A program made the translations under genes and the position numbers. The notes beneath the pieces were generated by a model. It was not told where the DNA came from, did no database searches, and saw only the letters and a list, made by a program, of their open reading frames with translations. From Elusimicrobia bacterium GWA2_62_23 (lineage in GTDB: Bacteria; Elusimicrobiota; Elusimicrobia; Elusimicrobiales; UBA9959), in the NCBI GenBank assembly GCA_001799635.1, contig MGTV01000007.1, positions 30,772 through 94,771 of the forward strand: 64,000 nucleotides of DNA. The letters are read 5' to 3'. Below, piece after piece: positions 8,714 to 17,699 of this stretch; the stretch's first letter is position 1; every line of letters starts with the position of its first letter.

Positions 8714-10050
8714 ACCAGCGCATACCTCCGCGCGTAAACCGACTCGGCTATGCCCACCGCGGCCATAGTGGCCACCAGGTTGGACCCGCCGTAGCTCAAG
8801 AGCGGCAGCGGGACGCCAGCCACCGGCGCGAATCCCAGCAGCATGCCGAAATTAATGCAGAAATAGACCAGGAACATGGCGAAGATGCCGCAGTTGACCA
8901 GGTACCCGAACCGGTCGCGCGCGAGGCGCGCCCCCTGCATCACCCTGCGCATCACCAGCACGTAAAGCCCCATCACGAGCAGCATGCCCCAGAAGCCGGT
9001 CTCCTCGCCCACCACCGCGAGGATGAAGTCGGTGTGCCTTTCCGGCACGAAGCCGAGGCGCGACTGGGTACCCGAAAACACGCCGCGCCCGAAGATGCCG
9101 CCGGACCCTATGGCGATGCGGGCCTGCAGCAGATTGTAGCCGGCCCCGCGCGGGTCGGACTCCGGCGACAGGAAGACTTCCAGGCGCTTCTGCTGGTAAT
9201 CCTTCATCTGGTTCTTCACGAGCATGCCCGAGAAGAAGCCCAGGATCAGCACCAGCGCCGTCCCGACGAAGATCACGCCGGTCACGTTGGCGTAGAGCCG
9301 CACCGACAGCCGCCACATGGCCCAGGCGGCCGCGCCCACGGCGGCCACAAAGCCCAGGGCGCTCAGCCAGTTATTCGACAGGTTGAAGAAGTAGCTCACC
9401 AACGCGTTATCCATCAGTTCCGGGTTCAGCGCTATGATGGTCCACAACACCGGGAACAGCCCCGCGATGAACGCGTAGCCCAGGATGATGGACAGGTGGA
9501 AGACGCTGGCCCCGGCGGCGAACAGCATGATCAGCGCCACGGGGAAAGTTATGAGGATAGCTGAGAAGTCCGGCTGCTTTATCAGCAGGAAGAAGACCGG
9601 CAGGCACAGGGCGAAAGCACCCAGCACCGTCTGGAGTTCCTTGATCTTGCCCATGCGTTTGTCCAGGAAGTTGGCGAGGGCCAGGATCAGGCCCACGCGC
9701 GCGAATTCGGAAGGCTGGATGGAGAAGAACGGCAGGCGGTACCAGGAGCGGGCCCCCTTGTCCACCACGCCGAAGAGCAGCACTCCGGCCAGGAACAGCA
9801 GCAGGAAGCCGTAAACGTATTTCCACTGGTCCTGGTAGATCTGGTAGTTCAGGCTCCAGGCCACGCCGAAGGCTATCAATCCGAACGGGATGGCTATGAG
9901 CTGGGTGCGGATGATGCGGGCCTGCTGCGGCAGCACGGCCACGGAGGAGAAGACCGCGATGGTCCCCATGGCCAGCAGCGCGAGCACGGCCAGGAACAGC
10001 ACCCAGTCCATGCGGTTCTTTTTGAGCCCGGCCTGCGCGGTAGTGATCAT
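8710..10050 (-). CDS. rodA: Rod-shape peptidoglycan glycosyltransferase RodA
   Basis: RodA polymerises glycan strands in the elongasome with PBP2 and MreBCD. The 446-residue protein has about ten or more membrane segments, the FSIQPSEFARVGLIL motif, GSGGIFGRG, the ERHTDFILAVVGEETGF signature and the terminal PLLSYGGSNL motif, all typical of SEDS proteins. It is about 70 residues longer than E. coli RodA because of an insertion between about residues 195 and 270 that contains an extra hydrophobic pair. It overlaps mrdA by 4 bp upstream and DUF2344 downstream. Confidence 0.95.
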   Translation of the reverse strand: MITTAQAGLKKNRMDWVLFLAVLALLAMGTIAVFSSVAVLPQQARIIRTQLIAIPFGLIAFGVAWSLNYQIYQDQWKYVYGFLLLFLAGVLLFGVVDKGARSWYRLPFFSIQPSEFARVGLILALANFLDKRMGKIKELQTVLGAFALCLPVFFLLIKQPDFSAILITFPVALIMLFAAGASVFHLSIILGYAFIAGLFPVLWTIIALNPELMDNALVSYFFNLSNNWLSALGFVAAVGAAAWAMWRLSVRLYANVTGVIFVGTALVLILGFFSGMLVKNQMKDYQQKRLEVFLSPESDPRGAGYNLLQARIAIGSGGIFGRGVFSGTQSRLGFVPERHTDFILAVVGEETGFWGMLLVMGLYVLVMRRVMQGARLARDRFGYLVNCGIFAMFLVYFCINFGMLLGFAPVAGVPLPLLSYGGSNLVATMAAVGIAESVYARRYALV

Positions 10051-11906
10051 AAGGCGCTCCTCACGGCCGGGACTGGTACGGAGGCGGGCGGGTTTTTGGG
10101 AGCGGCGGCGCGCGACGCGCGGTCGGCCTCGCGCTTCTTCTTCAGGTCGTCGCGGAGGACGGCCTCTATGACGTTGCGGGCTATCGGGGCGGCGGCGGAA
10201 GCGCCGTGCTCGCCGTGCTCCACCAGCACGGCCACGGCCACCTTGGCCGGCTCGTCGCCCACGGTGGCGTAGGCCACGAACCAGGCGTGGTCCTTGCCAT
10301 GCGGGTTCTGGGCGGTGCCGGTCTTGCCGTACATCTCGGCGCCCTCTATCTTGGCGGCCTGGCCGGTGCCTTCCTGCACCACGCTGTGCAGGCCCTCGCG
10401 CACCAGGTCCCAGGTGGCGGGTTTAAGGTCCACCCGGCTGAGGGTCTCTGACTTGCCCTCGAAAATGGTCTCCCCGTCGCTGCGGGTGATGCGGGCCACG
10501 TAATAAGGGCGGTGGAAAACGCCCTTGTTGGCCACCGCGGCTATCAGCCCGGCCGCCTGCATCGGGGTCATCAGCGTCTCGCCCTGGCCGATGGCCAGGT
10601 TCAGCGTGTCGCCTATGAACCAGTAGCTCTTCTTGGCGGCCCGGGGGCTGGGGCCGAAAACGTTGCCGCCCTTCTCGTCGGGCAGGGCTATGCCGGAGGC
10701 CTGGCCCAGGCGGAAAGCCCGCGCGTATTTCTCGATATTGAGCGCGCCGGCGCGCTGGCCGTTGATGTAGAAGTAGACGTCGCAGGATCTGGCCAGGCCC
10801 TCGGTGAAATCCACGCTGCCGTGGCCGCGCTTTTCCCAGCACTTGAAGATCCTGCTGCCCGCGTCGTAGAAGCCGGGGCAGACCGCCCTTTCCTCGGGGC
10901 GCACGCGCCCGGACTCCAGGAGCGCGGCCGCGGTGACTATCTTGAAGATGGAGCCCGGCGGGTAGGTGCCCTGCAGGGCCACGTTGAACTCCGGGAGTAT
11001 CTTGCCGGCGGGCAGGCCTTCCCGCTCGGAACCGCTCAGCACGAACATGTTGGGGTCGTAATCCGGGGCCGAGGCGAAAGCCAGCACCCGTCCGTCGCGC
11101 GGGTCCAGGGCCACCACGGCGCCCTTGCCGCTGATGGACTTGGCCAGCCCTTCTTCCGCGGCGGCCTGCGCCTTGGAATCTATCGTCAAAAAAATGTCGG
11201 CGCCGGGCACCCACTTGCGGCTTTCCAGCACGCGGTTCAGCTTGCCCCGCGAGTCCACCTCGAGGTAGATGCCGCCGTCCTTGCCCTTCAGTTCTTTCTC
11301 GTAGGTCTTCTCCAGCCCCGCCTTGCCTATGCGGGAATCCATGGAGTAATTCTTATCCTTGGAGCGGGCGGTCCAATCCTTCGCGTCCATCTTGCCGATA
11401 TAGCCCATCAGGTGGCTGAGGTACGGGCCGAAGGGGTAATAGCGCCTGGCCTCCACGATGATGTCCACGCCGGGATAGATCGCCTTCAGTTCGGAGAGCG
11501 CCAGCATGATCCTGGGCGGCAGGTTTTCCGCCAGGCGCACCGGCTTCTCGCGCGAGGCGGCCTTGAAAATGGAATTGCGCAGCGTCTCGTAGTCGGCGCC
11601 GAGCGGGCGGGCGAGGGCCCGCGCCATGCGCTCGATCTCGGAATTCTTGCGGGCCTGGTCGGGGAAATAGATGAGGCTGAAGGAGGGCTTGCTGGTGGCC
11701 AGCGCCACCTCGTCGGAAGAGAAGATGCGGCCGCGAGGGGCGGCCTGGGCTATGACCTGGGTGCGGTTCTTTTCCGCGATCTCGCGGTAGTGGGCGGCCC
11801 CGATGATCTGCAGGTTCACCAGCCGCAGCAGGAAGAGCAGCGCGGCGCCGTAGGCCAGGACCCAGACGAGTTCCAGCCGTTCCTGCGGGATCTGCCGGTC
11901 GATCAT
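10047..11906 (-). CDS. mrdA: Penicillin-binding protein 2 (elongation transpeptidase)
   Basis: This 619-residue class B PBP has one N-terminal membrane helix (about 12-33), a pedestal/dimerisation domain (RGRIFSSDE is the start of motif 1) and a transpeptidase domain with SxxK (PPGSIFK), SxN-like (ARSCDVYF) and KTG (GKTGTAQNP) motifs. It crosslinks new glycan with RodA and is the beta-lactam target for rod growth. Overlaps mreD upstream and rodA downstream by 4 bp each. The C-terminal tail is Lys/Arg/Ala/Pro-rich and probably disordered. Confidence 0.95.
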   Translation of the reverse strand: MIDRQIPQERLELVWVLAYGAALLFLLRLVNLQIIGAAHYREIAEKNRTQVIAQAAPRGRIFSSDEVALATSKPSFSLIYFPDQARKNSEIERMARALARPLGADYETLRNSIFKAASREKPVRLAENLPPRIMLALSELKAIYPGVDIIVEARRYYPFGPYLSHLMGYIGKMDAKDWTARSKDKNYSMDSRIGKAGLEKTYEKELKGKDGGIYLEVDSRGKLNRVLESRKWVPGADIFLTIDSKAQAAAEEGLAKSISGKGAVVALDPRDGRVLAFASAPDYDPNMFVLSGSEREGLPAGKILPEFNVALQGTYPPGSIFKIVTAAALLESGRVRPEERAVCPGFYDAGSRIFKCWEKRGHGSVDFTEGLARSCDVYFYINGQRAGALNIEKYARAFRLGQASGIALPDEKGGNVFGPSPRAAKKSYWFIGDTLNLAIGQGETLMTPMQAAGLIAAVANKGVFHRPYYVARITRSDGETIFEGKSETLSRVDLKPATWDLVREGLHSVVQEGTGQAAKIEGAEMYGKTGTAQNPHGKDHAWFVAYATVGDEPAKVAVAVLVEHGEHGASAAAPIARNVIEAVLRDDLKKKREADRASRAAAPKNPPASVPVPAVRSAL

Positions 11907-12382
11907 AGTATACCGGTCCGCCGTTTCAGCCCGTAGAAGACCTGGAACACGACCGGCACCGCCAGCGCGTTCAGGAAAGGTTCCACGAGGAAAATTTTAA
12001 GCCCCAGCGGGTTGATCTTGGCGAAGGCCAGGCTCAGCCCCTGGTAGAAGAACATGCTGACCCACGAGAGCGCCAGCGCCGCCACTAATTGCGGGAACAG
12101 CCCGGCCATGTCGAAATGGCGCTTGAGCGTGTGCACCGCGTAGGCCATCAGCGAATAGGTCAGCGCGTAGCCGCCGAACATGTTGGCCCCGAGCATGTCG
12201 GCGTAAAGCCCCAGGAAGAAACCCCAGGCCACCGCCTTCACGGGCCCGGCCAGGATGGCCGCGCAAAGGGCGGCCGCGAACAGCAGGTTGGGCGCCAGCC
12301 CGAAGACGGTCAGGTTCTGGGTCCACCACCAGTAACCGGTGCCGGCCGCCAGGTAAAGGAAGATCTCGAGGAAAAAGCTCAT
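11903..12382 (-). CDS. mreD: Rod shape-determining protein MreD
   Basis: The 159-residue protein has five or so hydrophobic segments and the MreD hallmark GFFLGLYADMLGANMFGG followed by YALTYSLMAYAV. It is an inner-membrane scaffold of the elongasome. It overlaps both mreC and mrdA by four bases, so mreC-mreD-mrdA-rodA are likely translated in a coupled way. Confidence 0.9.
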   Translation of the reverse strand: MSFFLEIFLYLAAGTGYWWWTQNLTVFGLAPNLLFAAALCAAILAGPVKAVAWGFFLGLYADMLGANMFGGYALTYSLMAYAVHTLKRHFDMAGLFPQLVAALALSWVSMFFYQGLSLAFAKINPLGLKIFLVEPFLNALAVPVVFQVFYGLKRRTGIL

Positions 12383-13242
12383 TTCTTTTCCCCCTGCCCG
12401 CGGCCGGTCAGGTCGCCGGGGATGTTGCGGCGCACCACGAAGACCTCTTTGAGGGTGTTAACGTCCACGGCCGGGGCCACGTCGGCCGTTATGAAATTCA
12501 TGAAAGATTCGCGGGGATAGACCTTGGTGACCTTGCCCACGGAGATCCCCGCCGGGAACAAAAGCCCGCCGGGCGAGGTGAGCAGTTCCGAGCCGGCCTC
12601 CACCGAGGCCTCTTCCGGCACGTAGTTCATCTTGAGCAGCCACGTGCCCTTGCCCTCCACCAGCGCCTCGAGGCCGCCGGGCGAGATGGCGCAGACCGCG
12701 GAGGCGGCGCTGTTGGTCAGGAGCAGCACCTTGGAGAATTTGGGATAGACTTCCAGCACCCGGCCGGCCAGCCCGGCGCGGTCGTCCTGCATGCCGAGCA
12801 CGGTGTCGTTGACGGCGATGCCGTCGTCGGACCCCTTGTCGATGAAGAAGGAGCCGTACCAGTCGGCGGGCGTCTTGTTCACGATACGCGCCCAGGACCC
12901 GGCCCACGGCAGCGAGCGCGACAGGCGCAGCGCCGAGGCCAGCCGCTCGTTCTCGGCCGTCAGGGCGGAGGCGTTGCGCAGCTTCACCTCCAGGTCACGG
13001 ACCTTGTTCTTGAGGGCTCGGTTCTCCTGGTCGGTCTCCAGCAGGGACACGAAGTTGGCAGGCACGTTGCGGATGAAGTGGCCGTACTTGGCCCCGTAAT
13101 GCATGGAGGGATAAAGGCTGTAGCTGACGGCGATGCGCGCGGTATGGGCGAATTTAGAGGCGGGGAACAGCAGGAGAAGGACCGAAAGGGCGGCAAAAAA
13201 AACTAGGGCGTAGTTGGCTGCGTCTTTTTCTCTGCTCATCAC
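12379..13242 (-). CDS. mreC: Rod shape-determining protein MreC
   Basis: The 287-residue protein has a short cytoplasmic start, one membrane helix (about 12-28), a coiled coil (about 65-95, NRALKNKVRDLEVKL) and a beta-rich periplasmic domain with GSDDGIAVNDTVLG, typical of MreC. It bridges MreB and PBP2/RodA. The start may be GTG at 13242 or ATG at 13239; AGGGAT lies upstream. It is separated from mreB by 49 bp containing a C6/G6 hairpin. Confidence 0.92.
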   Translation of the reverse strand: MMSREKDAANYALVFFAALSVLLLLFPASKFAHTARIAVSYSLYPSMHYGAKYGHFIRNVPANFVSLLETDQENRALKNKVRDLEVKLRNASALTAENERLASALRLSRSLPWAGSWARIVNKTPADWYGSFFIDKGSDDGIAVNDTVLGMQDDRAGLAGRVLEVYPKFSKVLLLTNSAASAVCAISPGGLEALVEGKGTWLLKMNYVPEEASVEAGSELLTSPGGLLFPAGISVGKVTKVYPRESFMNFITADVAPAVDVNTLKEVFVVRRNIPGDLTGRGQGEKK

Positions 13243-13274
13243 GATCCCTGGTTGGGACCCGCCTGAAAAGCCGC

Positions 13275-13292
13275 ACCCCCCTGGCGGGGGGT
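13275..13292 (-). other. Hairpin between mreB and mreC
   Basis: A 7-bp stem (ACCCCCC / GGGGGGT around a 4-nt loop) starts at the mreB stop codon. On the minus strand it is followed by TGCGGCTTTT rather than an immediate T run, so it is a weak terminator or attenuator at most. It could lower mreC expression relative to mreB, or protect the mRNA end. Confidence 0.45.
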
Positions 13293-14338
13293 CAGTTGCG
13301 GTATGACTTCAGGAATTCGGGCCTCTGCTGGATCTTGTCCAGCTCCTCAAGATACTTACCGCAGCCCAAGGCGACACAGCTGAGAGGATCGGCGGCCCTG
13401 TGGACGGGCAGTTCAGTTTCCTGGCGGATGAGTTCGGGGAAGCCGCGCAGCAGCGACCCGCCGCCGGCCAGCACCATCCCGCGGTCCACGAGGTCCGAGG
13501 AAAGCTCCGGCGGCGTCTCTTCCAGCACCTGCTTGATAACGTCCACAATAAGCTGGACAGGCTCCATCAGGGCCTGCCTTATCTCTTCCGAAGTCACGAG
13601 AATCGTCTTGGGCAGGCCTTTCGCCTGGTCCCGGCCTTTTACTTCAATGGTCTTTTCTTCTTTTAACGGGAAAACCGATCCGATCTGTATCTTTACCTCT
13701 TCCGCGGTAGTTTCGCCTATGACTAAATTGTGCTTGCGCCGGAAATACTGCACTATGCAGTCGTCCATCTCGTCGCCGGCCACGTCGAGCGACTTCGCCA
13801 CCACCATGCCGCCCAGGGAGATGACCGCCACTTCCGTGGTGCCGCCGCCTATGTCGCAGATCATGCTGGCGTGCGGTTCGGAAACCGGCAGGTCCGAGCC
13901 GATGGCGGCCGCCATGGGCTCCTCTATGAGCGCCACTTCGCGCGCGCCGGCCTGTTCGGCCGATTCCTGCACCGCGCGCTTCTCCACTTCGGTGATGCCT
14001 GACGGGATGCCTATGACTATCCGCGGGTGCAGCAGGCTGCGCCTGTTATGCACCTTGCGGATGAAATACTTGATCATTTCCTGCGTGACTTCGAAGTCCG
14101 CTATCACGCCGTTGCGCAGCGGGCGCACGGCCGTAATGTTCGACGGGGTGCGGCCCAGCATCAGCTTGGCCTCCGCGCCCACCGCCAGCACCTTCCGCCT
14201 GTTCTTGTCTATAGCGACCACGGACGGCTCGCGCAGTACTATCCCCTTGCCCTTGACGTAGACGAGGGTGTTAGCGGTGCCGAGGTCAATGCCGATGTCG
14301 TTGGAGAACAGGCTGAAAAAGTAGTCGAACATTCCCAT
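13292..14338 (-). CDS. mreB: Rod shape-determining actin homologue MreB
   Basis: The 348-residue actin-like ATPase has [19 protein letters not shown] (phosphate 1), [17 protein letters not shown] (phosphate 2) and [14 protein letters not shown] (adenosine motif). An amphipathic start ([13 protein letters not shown]) probably binds the membrane. It organises the elongasome along the cell and implies rod or curved shape. It lies 12 bp after rplQ, joining the cell-shape genes directly to the ribosomal operon. Confidence 0.97.
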   Translation of the reverse strand: MGMFDYFFSLFSNDIGIDLGTANTLVYVKGKGIVLREPSVVAIDKNRRKVLAVGAEAKLMLGRTPSNITAVRPLRNGVIADFEVTQEMIKYFIRKVHNRRSLLHPRIVIGIPSGITEVEKRAVQESAEQAGAREVALIEEPMAAAIGSDLPVSEPHASMICDIGGGTTEVAVISLGGMVVAKSLDVAGDEMDDCIVQYFRRKHNLVIGETTAEEVKIQIGSVFPLKEEKTIEVKGRDQAKGLPKTILVTSEEIRQALMEPVQLIVDVIKQVLEETPPELSSDLVDRGMVLAGGGSLLRGFPELIRQETELPVHRAADPLSCVALGCGKYLEELDKIQQRPEFLKSYRN

Positions 14339-14350
14339 GTTTTTTTGTCG

Positions 14351-14692
14351 TTAGACCAGTTTTACCAGGGCCGCTTCGGCGGCGTCGCCCCTGCGGGCGC
14401 CCAGCTTGAGGATGCGGGTGAAGCCGCCGGCGCGTTCTTTGTAGCGCGGGGCTATCACGTCGAAGACCTTGTGGTACACGGCCTTGTCCTTGATCACGCG
14501 GCGCACTTCTATGCGCCGGTTGTTCTTGGCGTCGGCTATCACGCGCTCGGCCACCTTCACCAGTTCCTTCGCCTTCGGGAGGGTGGTCTCCACCTTCTCG
14601 TGCAGCAGCAGGCTGGTCGCCATGTTGGAGAACATCGCGCGGCGGTGAGAGCCGGTCCTTGAAAGTTTTCTTGCGCCCAGGTTTCTTATCAT
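14351..14692 (-). CDS. rplQ: 50S ribosomal protein L17
   Basis: The 113-residue protein has the L17 core RKLSRTGSHRRAMFSNMA, TTLPKAKELVKVAERVI and RAGGFTRILKLG. It follows rpoA as in most bacteria and is the last ribosomal gene of the unit. The first residues (MIRNLG) differ from the usual MRHR start. Confidence 0.95.
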   Translation of the reverse strand: MIRNLGARKLSRTGSHRRAMFSNMATSLLLHEKVETTLPKAKELVKVAERVIADAKNNRRIEVRRVIKDKAVYHKVFDVIAPRYKERAGGFTRILKLGARRGDAAEAALVKLV

Positions 14693-14718
14693 AGCGGTTC
14701 CTTAAATGCGGTCTGGAG

Positions 14719-15693
14719 TCAGTCGATCTTCATCCCGAGGTCAAGGCCCATTTCCTTGAGCTTTTCCTTGATCTCGTCCAGGGATTTCTGACCGAAATTC
14801 TTAACGGCCAGCAGGTCGTCTTCCGACTTGCGGACCAGCTCGCCGATGGTGCGGATGCCGGCCACTTTGAGGCAGTTGGAAGCGCGGGAGGAGAGTTCTA
14901 TCATCTCCACGCCCTGCTCCAGCTTGGAGGTCATCCCGTCGGCGCCCTCTTTCTTGGCGGCCTCGGCCTTCACCGGTTCCTTGGCGGCCTCTTCGGCGGG
15001 CAGGAACGGCATGATCGAGCGGCGCAGCAGCGCGGCGGTGTTGCTCACGGCGTCGATCGGGCTCACGGTCCCGTCGGTCCAGACCTCGAGCACGAGCTTG
15101 TCGTAGTCGGTGCGCTGGCCCACGCGGGCGTTGTCCACGGTATAGTGCACTTTCTGCACCGGGGAGAAGATGGCGTCCATCGGGATGAATTCCATCGGCA
15201 GGTTCATGTTGCCGCGGATCTCTTCGGAGGTGCGGTAGCCGGAACCCTTGGCGATCTCGAGTTCGGCCTCGAACTCGGCGCCGGATTCCACGTGGGCTAT
15301 CACGAGGTCCTTGTTGATGATCTCGACGTTGGCGTTCTCCTTGATGTCGGAAGCTTTCACTTCCTTCTTGCCCTTCACGCTGATGAGCAGCGTCTCGGGG
15401 CCGTCGCCCTTAAGGCGCACGCGGAGCTTTTTGAGGTTCAGCACGACGTTGACCACGTCTTCCTGCACGCCGTTGATGGCGGCGTACTCGTGCCGGGCGC
15501 CCTTGATGCGCACGGCCACCACGGCCGCGCCCTCGAGGGAGGACAGCAGGATGCGGCGCAGGGAGTTGCCGATGGTGTGGCCGTAGCCCTTTTCATAAGG
15601 TTCGGCGATGAACTTGGAGTAATTCTCGGTCTTGGACTTTTCGTCCACCTCGAACTTCTCCGGGATAACGAGCGTTTTTGAGAAAGTAGCCAT
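14719..15693 (-). CDS. rpoA: RNA polymerase alpha subunit
   Basis: The 324-residue protein has the N-terminal assembly domain (YGHTIGNSLRRILLSSLEGAAV, in two parts) and a C-terminal domain from about 255 (LSSRASNCLKVAGIRTIGEL, VKNFGQKSLDEIKEKL) that contacts activators and UP elements. A linker of about 20 residues (EEAAKEPVKAEAAKKEGAD) is Ala/Glu/Lys-rich. Flanked by rpsD and rplQ as usual. Confidence 0.97.
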   Translation of the reverse strand: MATFSKTLVIPEKFEVDEKSKTENYSKFIAEPYEKGYGHTIGNSLRRILLSSLEGAAVVAVRIKGARHEYAAINGVQEDVVNVVLNLKKLRVRLKGDGPETLLISVKGKKEVKASDIKENANVEIINKDLVIAHVESGAEFEAELEIAKGSGYRTSEEIRGNMNLPMEFIPMDAIFSPVQKVHYTVDNARVGQRTDYDKLVLEVWTDGTVSPIDAVSNTAALLRRSIMPFLPAEEAAKEPVKAEAAKKEGADGMTSKLEQGVEMIELSSRASNCLKVAGIRTIGELVRKSEDDLLAVKNFGQKSLDEIKEKLKEMGLDLGMKID

Positions 15694-15709
15694 TAATGAA
15701 GAACCTCGC

Positions 15710-16348
15710 TTACTTGGAATAGTACTCGACGATCATCTGTTCGTCGGCGTTGATGCTGGACTCGGCGCGGTCGGGCCAGCGTACGAGCTTGCCCTTCTTG
15801 GTGCCGGCGTCCCACGACAGGAAGCTGGGGCGCTGGGTGGTCTTTTCCGCGTGCTCGAGGCCCTGCTTCACCAGCACGGTCTCGGCGGTCTTGGAATTTA
15901 TCGAGATCTCGTCGCCGGGCTTGAGGATGACGGACGGGATGTCGACGCAGCGGCCGTTCACGCTGATGTGGCCGTGGCAGACCAGCTGCCGGGCCGCTTT
16001 CAGCGACACCGCGAAACCGAGCCTGCGCACGACGTTGTCGAGGCGGACTTCCAGGAAGCGCAGCAGCGCCGCGCCGGTCTGGCCCTTGTCCTTGGCGGCC
16101 TTGTCGAAGAAGCGCTTGAACTGCGCCTCGGTCACCTGGGCGGTCAGGCGGGCTATCTGCTTCTGGCGCAGATGCTTGGCGTAGTCGGACATCTTGTTGG
16201 GGCGTCCGCCGCCGCCGAAGCGCTTTTCCTTCTCGGCCCTCTGGGCCTTGTCCACCTGGCAGTTGGTGTGGCACTTGGTTCCCTTAAGGAACAGTTTCTG
16301 GCTGACTTTCGTGCATTTCTTGCAGCTGGGTCCGGTATATCTCGACAT
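15710..16348 (-). CDS. rpsD: 30S ribosomal protein S4 (zinc-binding type)
   Basis: The 212-residue protein has four N-terminal cysteines (C9, C12, C26, C30) that should bind zinc, so it is the C+ form. The S4 RNA-binding fold follows (LEVRLDNVVRRLGFA, then AARQLVCHGHISVNGRCVDIPS). S4 nucleates 30S assembly and in many bacteria represses the alpha operon, so autoregulation of the rpsM-rplQ region is possible. Confidence 0.96.
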   Translation of the reverse strand: MSRYTGPSCKKCTKVSQKLFLKGTKCHTNCQVDKAQRAEKEKRFGGGGRPNKMSDYAKHLRQKQIARLTAQVTEAQFKRFFDKAAKDKGQTGAALLRFLEVRLDNVVRRLGFAVSLKAARQLVCHGHISVNGRCVDIPSVILKPGDEISINSKTAETVLVKQGLEHAEKTTQRPSFLSWDAGTKKGKLVRWPDRAESSINADEQMIVEYYSK

Positions 16349-16378
16349 TGTAAAGGTCTCCTTCGAATTTCTCTGCTG

Positions 16379-16810
16379 TTACACGCGGCGGGCTTTCGGG
16401 GGCCTGCAGCCGTTGTGCGGGATCGGGGTCACGTCCTTAATGGAGACCACGTGGATGCCGCTCTGCGCCACCGCGCGGATCGCGGTTTCGCGGCCGGGGC
16501 CGGGGCCGCTCACGAACACCATGGCCTGCCTCACGCCGTAGTCGGCGGCCTTGGCCGCCGCCTTGCTGGCGGTGATCTGGGCCGCGAAGGGGGTGCCCTT
16601 CTTGGTGCCGCGGAAGCCGTTGCCGCCCGAGGTGGACCAGGCTATCACGCCGCCCTTCTCGTCGGTAAAGGTTATGATGGTGTTGTTGAAGGAGCAGTTC
16701 ACGTACACGCGGGCGAACGCCACGGTGCGGTAACGGCGCTTGGGCGCGCCCTTCTGCTCGGGTTTCTTGGCCCCGTCCTGGGGCTGCGGGTTCTTGTTTT
16801 CTTCTGCCAT
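16379..16810 (-). CDS. rpsK: 30S ribosomal protein S11
   Basis: The 143-residue product has an N-terminal tail rich in Lys, Pro and Gln, then [35 protein letters not shown] and the C-terminal [17 protein letters not shown], diagnostic of S11. It lies between rpsM and rpsD. A GAGA-loop hairpin (16834-16853) lies just before its ribosome binding site. Confidence 0.96.
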   Translation of the reverse strand: MAEENKNPQPQDGAKKPEQKGAPKRRYRTVAFARVYVNCSFNNTIITFTDEKGGVIAWSTSGGNGFRGTKKGTPFAAQITASKAAAKAADYGVRQAMVFVSGPGPGRETAIRAVAQSGIHVVSIKDVTPIPHNGCRPPKARRV

Positions 16811-16833
16811 ATTAAATCATCCTCCGTAATTTC

Positions 16834-16853
16834 CCCCCTCCTCTCGGAGGGGG
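16834..16853 (-). other. GNRA-loop hairpin before rpsK
   Basis: On the minus-strand RNA an 8-bp G+C stem (CCCCCUCC / GGAGGGGG) closes a GAGA tetraloop in the rpsM-rpsK gap, about 24 nt before the rpsK start. No T run follows, so it is not a terminator. It may stabilise the mRNA or be a ribosomal-protein binding site in the alpha operon. Confidence 0.5.
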
Positions 16854-16859
16854 CTGCCG

Positions 16860-17258
16860 TTAGGCGGCCTTAGCCGGCGCTGCCGCCGCCTTAGAGGCGC
16901 CCACGGTCCGGCGTCTGCCGCGGCGGGTGCGTCCGTTGGTGCGCGTGCGCTGCCCGCGGACGGGCAGGTTCCGGCGGTGCCGGTAGCCGCGGTAGCTGTT
17001 GATTTCCACGTAGCGCTTCAGGTTGGCGGTTATCTCCCTGCGGAGCTCGCCTTCCACCTTGTACTCTTTGGAAATGACGGTATTCAGAAGACCGATCTGG
17101 TCTTCGGTGAGGTCTTTGACCCGGATCTCGGGGTCGACCTGGTTCTTCACGCCGGCGAGTATTTTCTCGGCCATCGGGCGCCCGATGCCGAAAACATAGG
17201 CCAGGGCGATCCTGATCTTTTTATCTCTGGGTAAGTCCACACCTGCTATACGTGCCAT
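16860..17258 (-). CDS. rpsM: 30S ribosomal protein S13
   Basis: The 132-residue protein starts [20 protein letters not shown] and has [14 protein letters not shown], a helix-hairpin-helix, and the [14 protein letters not shown] tail. The last 10 or so residues are Ala/Lys-rich ([10 protein letters not shown]), an extension seen in some lineages. It begins the alpha-operon segment after rpmJ. Confidence 0.96.
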   Translation of the reverse strand: MARIAGVDLPRDKKIRIALAYVFGIGRPMAEKILAGVKNQVDPEIRVKDLTEDQIGLLNTVISKEYKVEGELRREITANLKRYVEINSYRGYRHRRNLPVRGQRTRTNGRTRRGRRRTVGASKAAAAPAKAA

Positions 17259-17294
17259 ACATTCTCCTCTTTGAACGCGGTAATCGGTATTCGA

Positions 17295-17408
17295 TCAGCC
17301 CTGCCGCTGCTTGTGGCGGGGGTCGTCGCAAATGACGCGGACTACGCCCTTGCGCTTGACTATTTTGCATTTTACGCAAATCTTCTTTACGCTCGCTCTG
17401 ACTTTCAT
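17295..17408 (-). CDS. rpmJ: 50S ribosomal protein L36
   Basis: A 37-residue frame reads [20 protein letters not shown], then [17 protein letters not shown] and a stop. The C, C, C and H spacing (CVKC, then IC and PRH) is the zinc-ribbon form of L36. It lies between infA and rpsM, the usual place. Confidence 0.95.
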   Translation of the reverse strand: MKVRASVKKICVKCKIVKRKGVVRVICDDPRHKQRQG

Positions 17409-17449
17409 TGAAGCACCTCTAACCTTTGGTTGTGCCGTCGTGAAACGGC

Positions 17450-17671
17450 CTATTTTTCCCTGTATACTATCCGGCCCTTGCTCAGGTCGTACGGCGAAAG
17501 TTCCAGCTTCACCTTGTCGCCCGGGAGTATCTTTATGTGGTGAATGCGCATCTTGCCCGAAATGATGCCCAGGATGGTCTTCCCGGGGGCGATCTCAACT
17601 TTAAAAGTCGCGTTGGGGAGGGACTCTTTTACTATGCCCTCGACCTCTATTTTTTCGCTGTTTTCTGACAT
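17450..17671 (-). CDS. infA: Translation initiation factor IF-1
   Basis: The 73-residue OB-fold protein has the IF-1 pattern [36 protein letters not shown] and [14 protein letters not shown]. It occupies the A site during initiation. It sits between map and rpmJ, as in many bacteria. Confidence 0.96.
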   Translation of the reverse strand: MSENSEKIEVEGIVKESLPNATFKVEIAPGKTILGIISGKMRIHHIKILPGDKVKLELSPYDLSKGRIVYREK

Positions 17672-17699
17672 ATTTATATATTATACAAAATATCGGGCC

